Origin: a virus
DNA: 64,000 bases
Virus record (IMG/VR): IMGVR_UViG_3300025009_000050
Span: 1-64,000 of that record
Strand: one strand, 5' to 3'
Shown here piece after piece: positions 42,797 through 50,053 of the stretch (its first letter is position 1; every line of letters starts with the position of its first letter). The translations under genes and the position numbers were made by a program. The notes below the pieces were generated by a model. That model searched no databases. It had not been told where the DNA came from and worked only from the letters and a program-made list of their open reading frames with translations.

Positions 42797-43195
42797 ATGG
42801 ACTACTGTAATAATAGGTGCTGTTTAAAATTAAGAACTTGTAAAAACCACATTGTTAATGCAAAACCTAATGGAACTTATAATGTGAGAGATTACAATAA
42901 TAGCACAGACACTTGTGATCTATATGAATCTATAACTTGTAGCAAATGTAGAAAAAATCAAAACATATACGCTAGAGGTTTGTGTAAAAGCTGTTATTAT
43001 AGAGAACATCCTTATCCAAAGAAAGATAAGCATACTGAACCAAAGGAAAGAGTTAAAAGAGAAATAAGTCCAGAAAATATAGCACGAAAAGCTTTAATAA
43101 ACAGCCTAAGGCAAGAAGGCAAAACATTCGAAGAAATAGGGATACTCTTAGGCTTGTCAAAGCAAAGAGTATCTATGATTCATAACAAAGACTAA
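42797..43195 (+). CDS. Zinc-finger and HTH protein, putative regulator, 132 aa
   Basis: ATG 42797. N-terminal Cys clusters (CNNRCCLKLRTCKNH; CSKCRKNQ...CKSCYYREH) precede a basic linker. The C-terminus has TFEEIGILLGLSKQRVSMI, a helix-turn-helix like sigma-70 region 4 (EIxxxLGLSxxRVxxI). It may redirect transcription of phage genes; no other sigma domains are present. Confidence 0.7.
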   Translation: MDYCNNRCCLKLRTCKNHIVNAKPNGTYNVRDYNNSTDTCDLYESITCSKCRKNQNIYARGLCKSCYYREHPYPKKDKHTEPKERVKREISPENIARKALINSLRQEGKTFEEIGILLGLSKQRVSMIHNKD

Positions 43196-43222
43196 CTTGT
43201 ATTACTTGAAGATTGAGGTGAG

Positions 43223-43396
43223 ATGATGACACCGGATGAATTATTAAATAAGCTTAAGGACGAGAAGCTCTGTCCAAGTAAACTTGGATTACATGATTAC
43301 GGTATGCCAGAATGTGCAAATGCCGATGAAGATAATTATCTATTTTATAGCTGTGACTATTGTAGAGAATTAGCTACATCTGACCTAAGGAGATGA
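43223..43396 (+). CDS. Hypothetical Cys-containing protein, 57 aa
   Basis: ATG 43223 after GAGGTGAG (ATG 43226 also possible). Helical start, then CPSKLGLHDYGMPEC and SCDYCREL, four Cys that could bind zinc. Its end contains the next ribosome binding site AAGGAGATG. Confidence 0.58.
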   Translation: MMTPDELLNKLKDEKLCPSKLGLHDYGMPECANADEDNYLFYSCDYCRELATSDLRR

Positions 43397-43397
43397 A

Positions 43398-43640
43398 ATG
43401 ATTAAAGAAGGAGACATACTGGTTGCTATTAAAGACGACAACTACGAAGGATTTAGGTTTCAAAGAGACAAATGTTATGCTGTATCCGTAGCTTATCAAT
43501 GCAGTCATCATAATAATCCTGAAGGATGTATACATCCTCATGCCTGGGAAAAATGTAGTAAACATCAGGTTAGTTTGGAAGGCATGAAGATAGCCGGAAT
43601 GTGTTCATATAGATTCATTAAGATTAGTGAGGGTCGATGA
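43398..43640 (+). CDS. DKxY-family protein with Cys/His cluster, 80 aa
   Basis: ATG 43398 after AAGGAG. KEGDILVAIKDDNYEGFRFQ and DKCYAVSVAY correspond to the LTxDKIYxV pattern; CSHHNNPEGCIHPHAWEKC adds a metal-binding cluster. Overlaps the next gene by 4 nt. Confidence 0.6.
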   Translation: MIKEGDILVAIKDDNYEGFRFQRDKCYAVSVAYQCSHHNNPEGCIHPHAWEKCSKHQVSLEGMKIAGMCSYRFIKISEGR

Positions 43641-43834
43641 TGAAATTTTTATGCATAAAAGAATATGGATATCTGGACACAAATGTTCTTACGATGGATA
43701 GAATATATGATGCTATCCTTGCTGATAACATGAACGATTCTTATTATGTCGTATGTGATGATGGTTATCCCATAATTGTATCAGTAAATAAGGGATACAT
43801 CTTTGACTCTTACTTCATAGCTGTAGATATATAA
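43637..43834 (+). CDS. LTxDxIYDA-family protein, 65 aa
   Basis: ATG 43637, coupled to the previous stop. NVLTMDRIYDAIL carries the family motif and the end DSYFIAVDI matches the FNRYFISLE end of the 57941 protein. Small beta barrel expected. Confidence 0.62.
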   Translation: MMKFLCIKEYGYLDTNVLTMDRIYDAILADNMNDSYYVVCDDGYPIIVSVNKGYIFDSYFIAVDI

Positions 43835-43887
43835 ATGATATTTCTGTTGAGGTAAGCCAAGAGCAATGTTATTTAGGAGGCTACACA

Positions 43888-44256
43888 ATGATAATGAAAC
43901 ATTATTGTAGACAACATGATCACTTTAAAACAGATCAACTAGTAATGGTATGTTTCTGGCTATATAACATAGCTAAATGGAGACTTGCTGTTGTCAAGCA
44001 TATAGGTAACGCGGATAGTGAAACATGTGTGGTAGCTAGGTATCTTGAAGAATGTAGAGAAGCTGACGTGTTTGTCAATTATAACTCACAATACATATTG
44101 AACCTTGATGAATACGAGCATATGAATAAGTTAGATGCCAAACTCTATCACTATAAGACTTGGCATGGAAGTAATCCAAGTTGTGTGTTAGATGTTGTAG
44201 CAGCAGAATTTGGTACGATAATATTTAAAGATAATACTTATATTGAGGTGAACTAA
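43888..44256 (+). CDS. Hypothetical protein, 122 aa
   Basis: ATG 43888 after TTAGGAGG. HFKTDQLVMVCFWLYNI resembles the opening of the 18.4-19 kb paralogues. Strand-rich, with several Tyr and His. Not recognised. Confidence 0.66.
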   Translation: MIMKHYCRQHDHFKTDQLVMVCFWLYNIAKWRLAVVKHIGNADSETCVVARYLEECREADVFVNYNSQYILNLDEYEHMNKLDAKLYHYKTWHGSNPSCVLDVVAAEFGTIIFKDNTYIEVN

Positions 44257-44718
44257 GTGATACCAAAGAGAAAGATTGAAATAATAGAGTTTTGGAAGAC
44301 TAGTGAACCTTATGGGTTCCTAAGTAACTTCTGGTATGCTACAATAATGATTAGTGGGAAAATATACTTAACCACTGAACATTACTTTCAGTCACAAAAG
44401 TTCGTAGGAACTGAACACGAGTATGTAATAATTAATCAACTAACTGCTTACGAAGCAGCCAAAGAAGGACGTAAGAAACACCGCCCATTACGTGCTGACT
44501 GGAACCTGATTAAGGAAGAAATTATGCTTACAGCCTTGCGTGCTAAGTTTACTCAGCATAAACATTTAAGAGATATGTTACTAGCCACAGGAGATGCCTA
44601 TCTGGTTGAATCAAGCCCAGTGGACTCGTACTGGGGTACAGGTCCAGATGGTACTGGTAAGAATAAACTTGGAATATTACTAATGCAAGTTAGGGAGGAA
44701 TTAAGGTATGTTAATTAA
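44257..44718 (+). CDS. NADAR (YbiA-like) domain protein
   Basis: 153 residues; GTG 44257 with TTGAGGTG. The fold signature is clear: EPYGFLSNFWYA (about 12-23), TTEHYFQSQKF (about 33-43), REGRK-like EGRKKHRPLRADW and DSYWGTGPDGTGKNKLG (about 126-142). NADAR proteins act on NAD or ADP-ribose related compounds; some remove ADP-ribose from DNA and counter DarT-type defence. Together with the NAD salvage genes this suggests a phage interest in ADP-ribose chemistry. Confidence 0.85.
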   Translation: MIPKRKIEIIEFWKTSEPYGFLSNFWYATIMISGKIYLTTEHYFQSQKFVGTEHEYVIINQLTAYEAAKEGRKKHRPLRADWNLIKEEIMLTALRAKFTQHKHLRDMLLATGDAYLVESSPVDSYWGTGPDGTGKNKLGILLMQVREELRYVN

Positions 44719-45034
44719 TATTACTGATTCTGATTTAGCGTTATCTAACGATGAACTAGTCAGAATGATAAGAAAAAAACAGGAAGAAAAATTAGTTGAT
44801 GAAACTTATGCAAAATCAATTAATGACTTAAAAAGAAATATCAGAGACTCTATGATGATTGTAGATCAAAAGATAAGAGATAAATATTCCTCTAAGCCTA
44901 GTTCTACTAGATATGATTATATATCGGAGCTTGTTGATCAACTAATGGAAGTATTGCCAAGTATAAAACAAGAACATATAGTACTTACAGCAACCATAAG
45001 TGATTATATGGCTCTTACAGGTAAGAGGATATAA
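44708..45034 (+). CDS. Hypothetical helical protein, 108 aa
   Basis: ATG 44708 with GGGAGGAA, inside the end of the NADAR gene. Charged helices (IRKKQEEKLVDETYAKSIND). Not recognised. Confidence 0.66.
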   Translation: MLINITDSDLALSNDELVRMIRKKQEEKLVDETYAKSINDLKRNIRDSMMIVDQKIRDKYSSKPSSTRYDYISELVDQLMEVLPSIKQEHIVLTATISDYMALTGKRI

Positions 45035-45239
45035 TTGTTCAATTTCTTAATCTTAATGATGATGCTAAACAAGCTTTGTCATCAAACCTAAAAATGTACA
45101 ATATGGAAGATTAAACGAAATTCTTCCTGAACATATATTACAGAAAATAGACGAAAAAGCTGAGAGGAAGAGATTATGTTATAAAGTACGATAAATATTG
45201 TGTACCAATTCTTAAATCTAAGTACGGAGAAGTGATCAA
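45035..45239 (+). pseudogene. Fragmented or frameshifted coding remnant
   Basis: Three short open frames follow each other in different phases: QFLNLNDDAKQALSSNLK, GRLNEILPEHILQKIDEK and KYDKYCVPILKSKYGEVIKW. None has ATG with a ribosome binding site. Protein-like composition suggests one former gene broken by frameshifts, or several micro-ORFs with AUU/AUA starts. Confidence 0.35.
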
Positions 45240-45488
45240 ATGGCTAGACTAGTAATACGCGGAAACACGTATCTGTTCTATTGTCCAGGATGTGGAAAAC
45301 TACACTGTGTGGATAATACATGGGATTTTAATGGTAATGTTAATTATCCTACATTGAATCCATCAGTGCTTTACTTAGAACATCCAAGATGCCATAGTTT
45401 TATAACAAATGGCGTTATTGAATATATGACAGATTGTGATCATTGGCTATCAGGAAGGAAAGCTATGCTTCCTGAAATTGATCTTTGA
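45240..45488 (+). CDS. DUF6527-like protein, 82 aa
   Basis: ATG 45240 with CGGAGAAG. FYCPGCGKLHCV, WDFNGNVNYPTLNPSVL, CHSFITNGVIEYMTDCDHWLSG: the pattern W-F-N-G...P-T-x-x-P-S...C-H...D-C-x-H is that of small phage proteins I know as DUF6527. Function unknown; likely zinc-binding. Confidence 0.75.
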   Translation: MARLVIRGNTYLFYCPGCGKLHCVDNTWDFNGNVNYPTLNPSVLYLEHPRCHSFITNGVIEYMTDCDHWLSGRKAMLPEIDL

Positions 45489-45497
45489 GGTGGTAAT

Positions 45498-45887
45498 ATG
45501 AATTTAACAGCTTATAATCAACTAAATGAAACACTTAATAAGCTATCTGATACTCTTACAGGAACTAGAAATAGCACAAGAGGTAGAAATGAGCCTTTAC
45601 CAACTAACACTAGGACATTAGGACAAACATTAGCAGATCAACAAGCTGATAGACCAATTGCTAATCCTCGTAGGAGACATGAACCAGTTAATGTCTATGA
45701 TGTTATCATGAATAATCGGCGTAATAAGATAAATGAGATTAAAGCTAGTGGAGAATCGCATCTTGATCTTCCTAATGGTGATTTCGTTGTGATTTACTTT
45801 GTCCCTAATGCTGATAGACTAGCTATCGTATATGACAATGCAGGAAGTACTAAATGTGTATCACTGCACCATAACAATGGATATTAG
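45498..45887 (+). CDS. Hypothetical protein, 129 aa
   Basis: ATG 45498 after GAGGTGG. Asn/Thr/Arg-rich low-complexity first 70 residues, then an alpha/beta domain with LDLPNGDFVVIYFVPNADR. Overlaps the nrdG start. Not recognised. Confidence 0.66.
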   Translation: MNLTAYNQLNETLNKLSDTLTGTRNSTRGRNEPLPTNTRTLGQTLADQQADRPIANPRRRHEPVNVYDVIMNNRRNKINEIKASGESHLDLPNGDFVVIYFVPNADRLAIVYDNAGSTKCVSLHHNNGY

Positions 45888-46446
45888 GATAGCTGGTATA
45901 ACCAATGAATCAGTAGTGGATGGTCCAGGAATAAGGATTACAATCTTCACTCAAGGATGTCCACATCATTGCCCAGGATGTCATAATCCAGATACTTGGG
46001 ACCCTAATGGTGGAAGACTCATGAAAGTTAATGAAGTTAAGAGAATGATTAACAGAGCACACTTGACATCAAGAAGTATCTCTGGAATTACACTATCAGG
46101 TGGTGAGCCATTATTACAAGCTGAACCATTAATAGAGATAGTGAGGTGGTATAAGAGGTTCTACCCAGGCACAGTAATTTTATATACTGGTTATGTACTG
46201 GAAGATATATTACGGAATGTACAGCCATCCTCTCCAATACTTACTCTAGTAAATGAGGTGTCATTACTAATTGATGGACCATATCAATTACATAATAGAT
46301 ATCCTATCACACCATGGAAAGGAAGTAATAACCAGAGGATAATAAACATACAGGATTCCGTGTTAACTAAATATGGAAGATTGATAACCGTGGAGTACAG
46401 TAGTTCCAACAATTCATATACTGAGGCAAAACCCTTAATATACTGA
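45880..46446 (+). CDS. nrdG: Anaerobic RNR activase (radical SAM)
   Basis: 188 residues. ATG 45880 is the best fit because GITNESVVDGPGIR (8-21) is near the N-terminus of NrdG; no strong ribosome binding site, so coupling to the overlapping upstream gene is likely. CPHHCPGC gives the radical-SAM CxxxCxxC (Cys28, 32, 35), and TLSGGEPLLQ (about 67-76) binds SAM. It makes the glycyl radical in NrdD, encoded 3.7 kb upstream. Confidence 0.9.
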   Translation, partial: DIRIAGITNESVVDGPGIRITIFTQGCPHHCPGCHNPDTWDPNGGRLMKVNEVKRMINRAHLTSRSISGITLSGGEPLLQAEPLIEIVRWYKRFYPGTVILYTGYVLEDILRNVQPSSPILTLVNEVSLLIDGPYQLHNRYPITPWKGSNNQRIINIQDSVLTKYGRLITVEYSSSNNSYTEAKPLIY

Positions 46447-46538
46447 AAAATACCAAATTTTTTTATAGGGCCTAAGGGTCGTCAATATGTTTTCTGGTTT
46501 TTCTCGGTGAATACTAAATCTATTTTTGGAGTGATGTT
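46447..46538 (+). other. Gap of 92 bases after nrdG
   Basis: Contains CAAATTTTTTTATAG with no clear stem before it and a weak GGCC-centred repeat. Not a convincing terminator. Confidence 0.3.
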
Positions 46539-46853
46539 ATGATTGTAATGAAAGAAGGAGAATTTATTAATGTACTAAACATTAATCAATACTTCTACGC
46601 TGTTCCAGTAAAAGCTATGGGCGTAGAAGAACTTAGGAACAAAATAACTAACATGAGATCTACATCGATTGCGTATGAAAACGTTAAAATTACAGGCTAT
46701 CTAGAACAAGGCGCAGCATCCTTATATAGAAACCATGAAGAATATCCGGTTGAAGATATATTACAAATGACTTCTGGATCGATAGCAAGAATGTCTGACA
46801 AACTCTATCGTCAGCTTGGAATCTTGCCTGGATATCCACCTATGCCATTTTAA
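46539..46853 (+). CDS. Paralogous family protein, 104 aa
   Basis: ATG 46539 after TTGGAGTG. VLNINQYFYAVPVKAMGVEE and SIARMSDKLYRQLGI match both boxes of the 33.5-34.6 kb family. Adjacent to a second member. Confidence 0.64.
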   Translation: MIVMKEGEFINVLNINQYFYAVPVKAMGVEELRNKITNMRSTSIAYENVKITGYLEQGAASLYRNHEEYPVEDILQMTSGSIARMSDKLYRQLGILPGYPPMPF

Positions 46854-46868
46854 GAAAGGAATGATTCT

Positions 46869-47144
46869 ATGATAATTGGAGACAGAATTAAAGTAGTGAG
46901 GATAGATGGATATACTTACGCAGTTCCATTAGGAACTGATATAGGTAAGATAGACGGTAAAGGGAAACTAGTCACAACACTATATCCACATGCTACTATA
47001 ATAGCTATTGACAATAGGAATAAGAATGCTTTTCACTATAATGAAAACTATCCTATTGATCATATAGTAGATATAGAACAAGACTTTGTCGTTAGAATAT
47101 CTAAGAAACTACTTAGATCTTTGATGCAGGGAGTTGTTGTATGA
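46869..47144 (+). CDS. Paralogous family protein, 91 aa
   Basis: ATG 46869 after GAAAGGAATG. KVVRIDGYTYAVP near the start and FVVRISKKLLRSLM near the end, as in the 33544 protein. YHYNENYP-type middle (FHYNENYPIDHIVDIE) is shared with the 46539 protein (NHEEYPVEDIL). Confidence 0.66.
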   Translation: MIIGDRIKVVRIDGYTYAVPLGTDIGKIDGKGKLVTTLYPHATIIAIDNRNKNAFHYNENYPIDHIVDIEQDFVVRISKKLLRSLMQGVVV

Positions 47145-47344
47145 TATACATTGTTATAGCTATTCTTTCCCTCATTCTTATCCATGTAATGTGGTATATG
47201 AAAGAGGATAAACCTGAAGACATGAGAGAATATTCGTTTGCATTATCTACGGCTATGATATTAGCATCATTAGCATGGCCATTAGTGATCATAGCGGTAA
47301 TGACACATGAGATCGTAATGTTAGTTAAGAAAGCTAGAAGCTAA
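47141..47344 (+). CDS. Two-helix membrane protein, 67 aa
   Basis: ATG 47141 overlaps the previous stop (ATGA). Hydrophobic helices at 2-16 and about 32-56, with an acidic loop between. Function unknown. Confidence 0.62.
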   Translation: MIYIVIAILSLILIHVMWYMKEDKPEDMREYSFALSTAMILASLAWPLVIIAVMTHEIVMLVKKARS

Positions 47345-47373
47345 CTTTCCTGCGCCTGGCAGGTGAAATACAA

Positions 47374-47402
47374 TTGAAATATTACTACTTTTGTAGTATA
47401 AT
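47374..47402 (+). promoter_or_regulatory. Sigma-70/SigA promoter of the replication block
   Basis: TTGAAA (47374-47379), 17-nt spacer, TATAAT (47397-47402). The spacer contains ACTAC-TTTT-GTAGT, an inverted repeat touching the -10 box, a possible operator. SSB, RecA, ThyX, UvrD and others follow. Confidence 0.8.
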
Positions 47403-47435
47403 ATGCTATATAGCGTCGAGGAGGAAAAATTTAAT

Positions 47436-47798
47436 ATGTTTGCTAGATTTGAAGCGATTGGAAGACTGGTTAAGGACCCTAGTGAGGGCCTAAGACGTGT
47501 AACGATCAACGGTGAGGAAGTTTCAGTATGTACATTCACAATTGCATGTGATGGTGAATTCAAGGATGCACCTTCAGACTTTTATGATTGTGTAGCTTGG
47601 CGTAAGACAGCAGATAATCTCTGCAACTTTATGGACAAAGGTAAATTGATCTTTATAGCTGGTCGTCCTCATACAAAGACTTGGGAACAAGACGGTGTGA
47701 AGAAGTACAGAACAGAATATAAGATTGATAATATCAAGTTCCTTGAACGTGGCAAGGGTGCTGGTGCAGTTGCCAACTCTGATGACACACCGTTTTAG
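47436..47798 (+). CDS. ssb: Single-stranded DNA-binding protein
   Basis: 120 residues; ATG 47436 after GAGGAGG. OB-fold of the bacterial SSB family: FEAIGRLVKDPS, FTIACDGEF, DFYDCVAWRKTADNL, GRPHTKTWEQDG. The acidic C-terminal end DDTPF resembles the DDIPF tip that recruits repair and replication proteins. First gene after the promoter. Confidence 0.88.
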   Translation: MFARFEAIGRLVKDPSEGLRRVTINGEEVSVCTFTIACDGEFKDAPSDFYDCVAWRKTADNLCNFMDKGKLIFIAGRPHTKTWEQDGVKKYRTEYKIDNIKFLERGKGAGAVANSDDTPF

Positions 47799-47811
47799 AA
47801 GGTGAGATAAG

Positions 47812-48102
47812 ATGACTCCTAGTCATGAGACACTGATAAATGGACTTCATCAATATTCAATGCATTTGTATAACCTATATATCAAAGGTGGCTTTAGTGA
47901 AACCCAGGCTAAAGCTAAAGTAGCTAAGATACTATGGGAAGAATATATGCAGTTCAATCCTGAAGCTACAACAGTATGTAAAGCAGATGATAAGACTACT
48001 CTCTCACTCTTGAAAGAAAAGTTAGAGAGAGTAGTAGACGAGTCAGAACGCTTTAGGATTATGAATAGGATCGAAGAACTACAAACACTTGCAAAGAGCT
48101 AA
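47812..48102 (+). CDS. Hypothetical helical protein, 96 aa
   Basis: ATG 47812 after GAAGGTGAG. Helices with TQAKAKVAKILWEEYMQF and a coiled-coil-like end. Between ssb and recA, so possibly a recombination helper; not recognised. Confidence 0.66.
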   Translation: MTPSHETLINGLHQYSMHLYNLYIKGGFSETQAKAKVAKILWEEYMQFNPEATTVCKADDKTTLSLLKEKLERVVDESERFRIMNRIEELQTLAKS

Positions 48103-48118
48103 AATGGAGGAATCAAAT

Positions 48119-49135
48119 TTGGCATATGCCGATGTGGACAAAGCACTAACACTTCTTAATAAGAAGTTTGGCGCTGGTTCAGTCCAAAGATTGGGCGATA
48201 ACTTTACCAATTATGATATCAAGGTTGAGTCAACAGGTTCTCTGTTACTTGACCTTGCGTTAGGTAAAGGAGGATTACCTACTGGTAGAATAGTAGAGCT
48301 ATACGGAGCGCAAGCTTCAGGCAAGACTACTCTTGCTCTACTACACATAGCTGAAGTACAGAAGTCAGGTAGACTAGCTGCATTCGTTGACGTAGAACAT
48401 GCATTAGACCCTAATTTAGCACAAGAGTATGGAGTAAACATAGACGACTTGATTATTAACCAACCATCCACTGGTGAGGAAGCACTAGAAGTAGCTGAAT
48501 CCTTAGCCAGAACAGGTGAATTTGGTGTGATAGTTATTGACTCAGTGAGTGCTCTACTCCCTTCTGCTGAATCAGAAGCAGAGATGGAACAAAACTCTAT
48601 AGGTCTACAAGCTAGGCTTATGAGCAAGGCTCTACGTAAAATGACACCGGTCACATCAGAAGGTAATTGTACTATAATCTTCATCAACCAAATTCGTGAA
48701 AAGGTTGGTGTCCTTTATGGCAATCCGGAGGTTACCAGTGGTGGAAGAGCGCTCGCGTTCTATGCATCAATTAGGATAGCTGTCAGTCAGAATGGTGGTA
48801 ACAGTGGCCAGATTAAAGACACTGCTGGTGTAATCATTGGACATCAAATTAAATGTAGGATAGTTAAAAATAAGATAGCTACACCATACAAAGAAGCTAT
48901 CTTTAATCTACAGTACGGAATAGGTGTAGATAGACAAGCAGAAGTGGCTGACGTAGCCATAACAGCCGGTATAATTAAACAAGGCGGGGCATGGTTTACA
49001 TACGGAGAAGAAGGTAGTCCAGACTACTTTAAGATCCAAGGTAGAGACAATGTCAGAGCCTATGTTAAGGAAAACCAAGAATTCTGTAATATGTTAGAAC
49101 AAATGTTACGTGGAGGGCAAATGCCGAATGAGTAG
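48119..49135 (+). CDS. recA: RecA recombinase
   Basis: 338 residues. TTG 48119 lies 8 nt after TGGAGG; the longer open frame overlaps the previous gene. Walker A GAQASGKT (63-70), EHALDPNLAQEYGV, Walker B VIVIDSVSAL, loop L1 region EMEQNSIGLQARLMSKALRK, loop L2 NQIREKVGVLYGNPEVTSGG. All RecA hallmarks are present; the acidic C-terminal tail is short. It promotes strand exchange in phage recombination and repair. Confidence 0.93.
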   Translation: MAYADVDKALTLLNKKFGAGSVQRLGDNFTNYDIKVESTGSLLLDLALGKGGLPTGRIVELYGAQASGKTTLALLHIAEVQKSGRLAAFVDVEHALDPNLAQEYGVNIDDLIINQPSTGEEALEVAESLARTGEFGVIVIDSVSALLPSAESEAEMEQNSIGLQARLMSKALRKMTPVTSEGNCTIIFINQIREKVGVLYGNPEVTSGGRALAFYASIRIAVSQNGGNSGQIKDTAGVIIGHQIKCRIVKNKIATPYKEAIFNLQYGIGVDRQAEVADVAITAGIIKQGGAWFTYGEEGSPDYFKIQGRDNVRAYVKENQEFCNMLEQMLRGGQMPNE

Positions 49136-49286
49136 AATAGCCTTTAGAAAGAAGGTTAACCTCTGCGCATTAATCGAGGACATGCTAGGTATGCAAATAC
49201 CTAGCCTCGATAGAATGCAGACTAAGGATGTAGAAGCATTATATCATGCTCTCGAATCTAAGTTAAGAGAGGTTAACATGGTATGA
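49128..49286 (+). CDS. Small hypothetical protein, 52 aa
   Basis: ATG 49128 after TGGAGGGC, overlapping the recA end; the stop overlaps thyX (ATGA). Basic start and helical end (DVEALYHALESKLREV). Coupling on both sides supports it. Confidence 0.58.
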   Translation: MSRIAFRKKVNLCALIEDMLGMQIPSLDRMQTKDVEALYHALESKLREVNMV

Positions 49287-50053
49287 ATGTAACTTTATTA
49301 TCAAAACCGGAAGAAACAATAAATATTCTGTATACTGCTTGTCGCACTTGCTATTCATCAGACACTCCAATGGAGATATGGGAGAAAGCATACAACATAC
49401 CTATTGAGCAGAAAGTGACACTTATTAACGATATTATATCTTCCGGGCATCATAGCATTCTAGAGCACACAAGCTTTACTTTTGCTATCTCAGGAATTAG
49501 TAGAGTAACTAGTCATCAATTAGTTAGGCACCGTCTTATATCTCCATCACAGCAGTCTCAAAGATATGTGCAAACAACTAAGGATACTTTCTCCTATGCT
49601 ATACCTGAAGAAATTAAAGAGCTAGGACTTGAGGACCTGTATAGAGAGTGTATGATTGATTCTTTACTTGACTACCAAGACTTAATCAAGATGGGTGTTA
49701 AGAAAGAGAATGCAAGAATGCTGATGCCTGAAGGCAGTACTACTAACATGGTCATTACTATGAACCTTAGAGAATTAATCCATATCTGTAATGTTAGACT
49801 ATGTAAGAGAGCTCAGGAGGAGATTACTGAGCTTACAAGAAGGATAGCAGAACAGATAAGAACCGTGTACCCAATGTTTTCTAAGTATTTGGTACCTAAA
49901 TGTAGGGTGTTAGGATACTGTTCTGAGAATAGAAACAGAACTTGCGGAGAGTTTCCACTTAAAGAAGAAGTGTTGGAAGCTTATCGTCAAGTATCATGTG
50001 CACGGGAGAATGCTAATGAAAATTCTACAAGAACTGAACAAGGCACAGAGTAA
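49283..50053 (+). CDS. thyX: FAD-dependent thymidylate synthase
   Basis: 256 residues; ATG 49283. The ThyX motif RHRxxSxxxxSxR is present as RHRLISPSQQSQR. HSILEHTSFTFAI, NARMLMP and LRELIHICNVRLCKRAQEEI complete the family pattern. It makes dTMP from dUMP using FAD and folate, and fits with dUTPase and NrdD in nucleotide supply. Confidence 0.92.
   Translation: MNVTLLSKPEETINILYTACRTCYSSDTPMEIWEKAYNIPIEQKVTLINDIISSGHHSILEHTSFTFAISGISRVTSHQLVRHRLISPSQQSQRYVQTTKDTFSYAIPEEIKELGLEDLYRECMIDSLLDYQDLIKMGVKKENARMLMPEGSTTNMVITMNLRELIHICNVRLCKRAQEEITELTRRIAEQIRTVYPMFSKYLVPKCRVLGYCSENRNRTCGEFPLKEEVLEAYRQVSCARENANENSTRTEQGTE

Noticed and set aside
46447-46538. Intrinsic terminator after nrdG
   Set aside because: The T-run in this gap has no stable GC stem in front of it.
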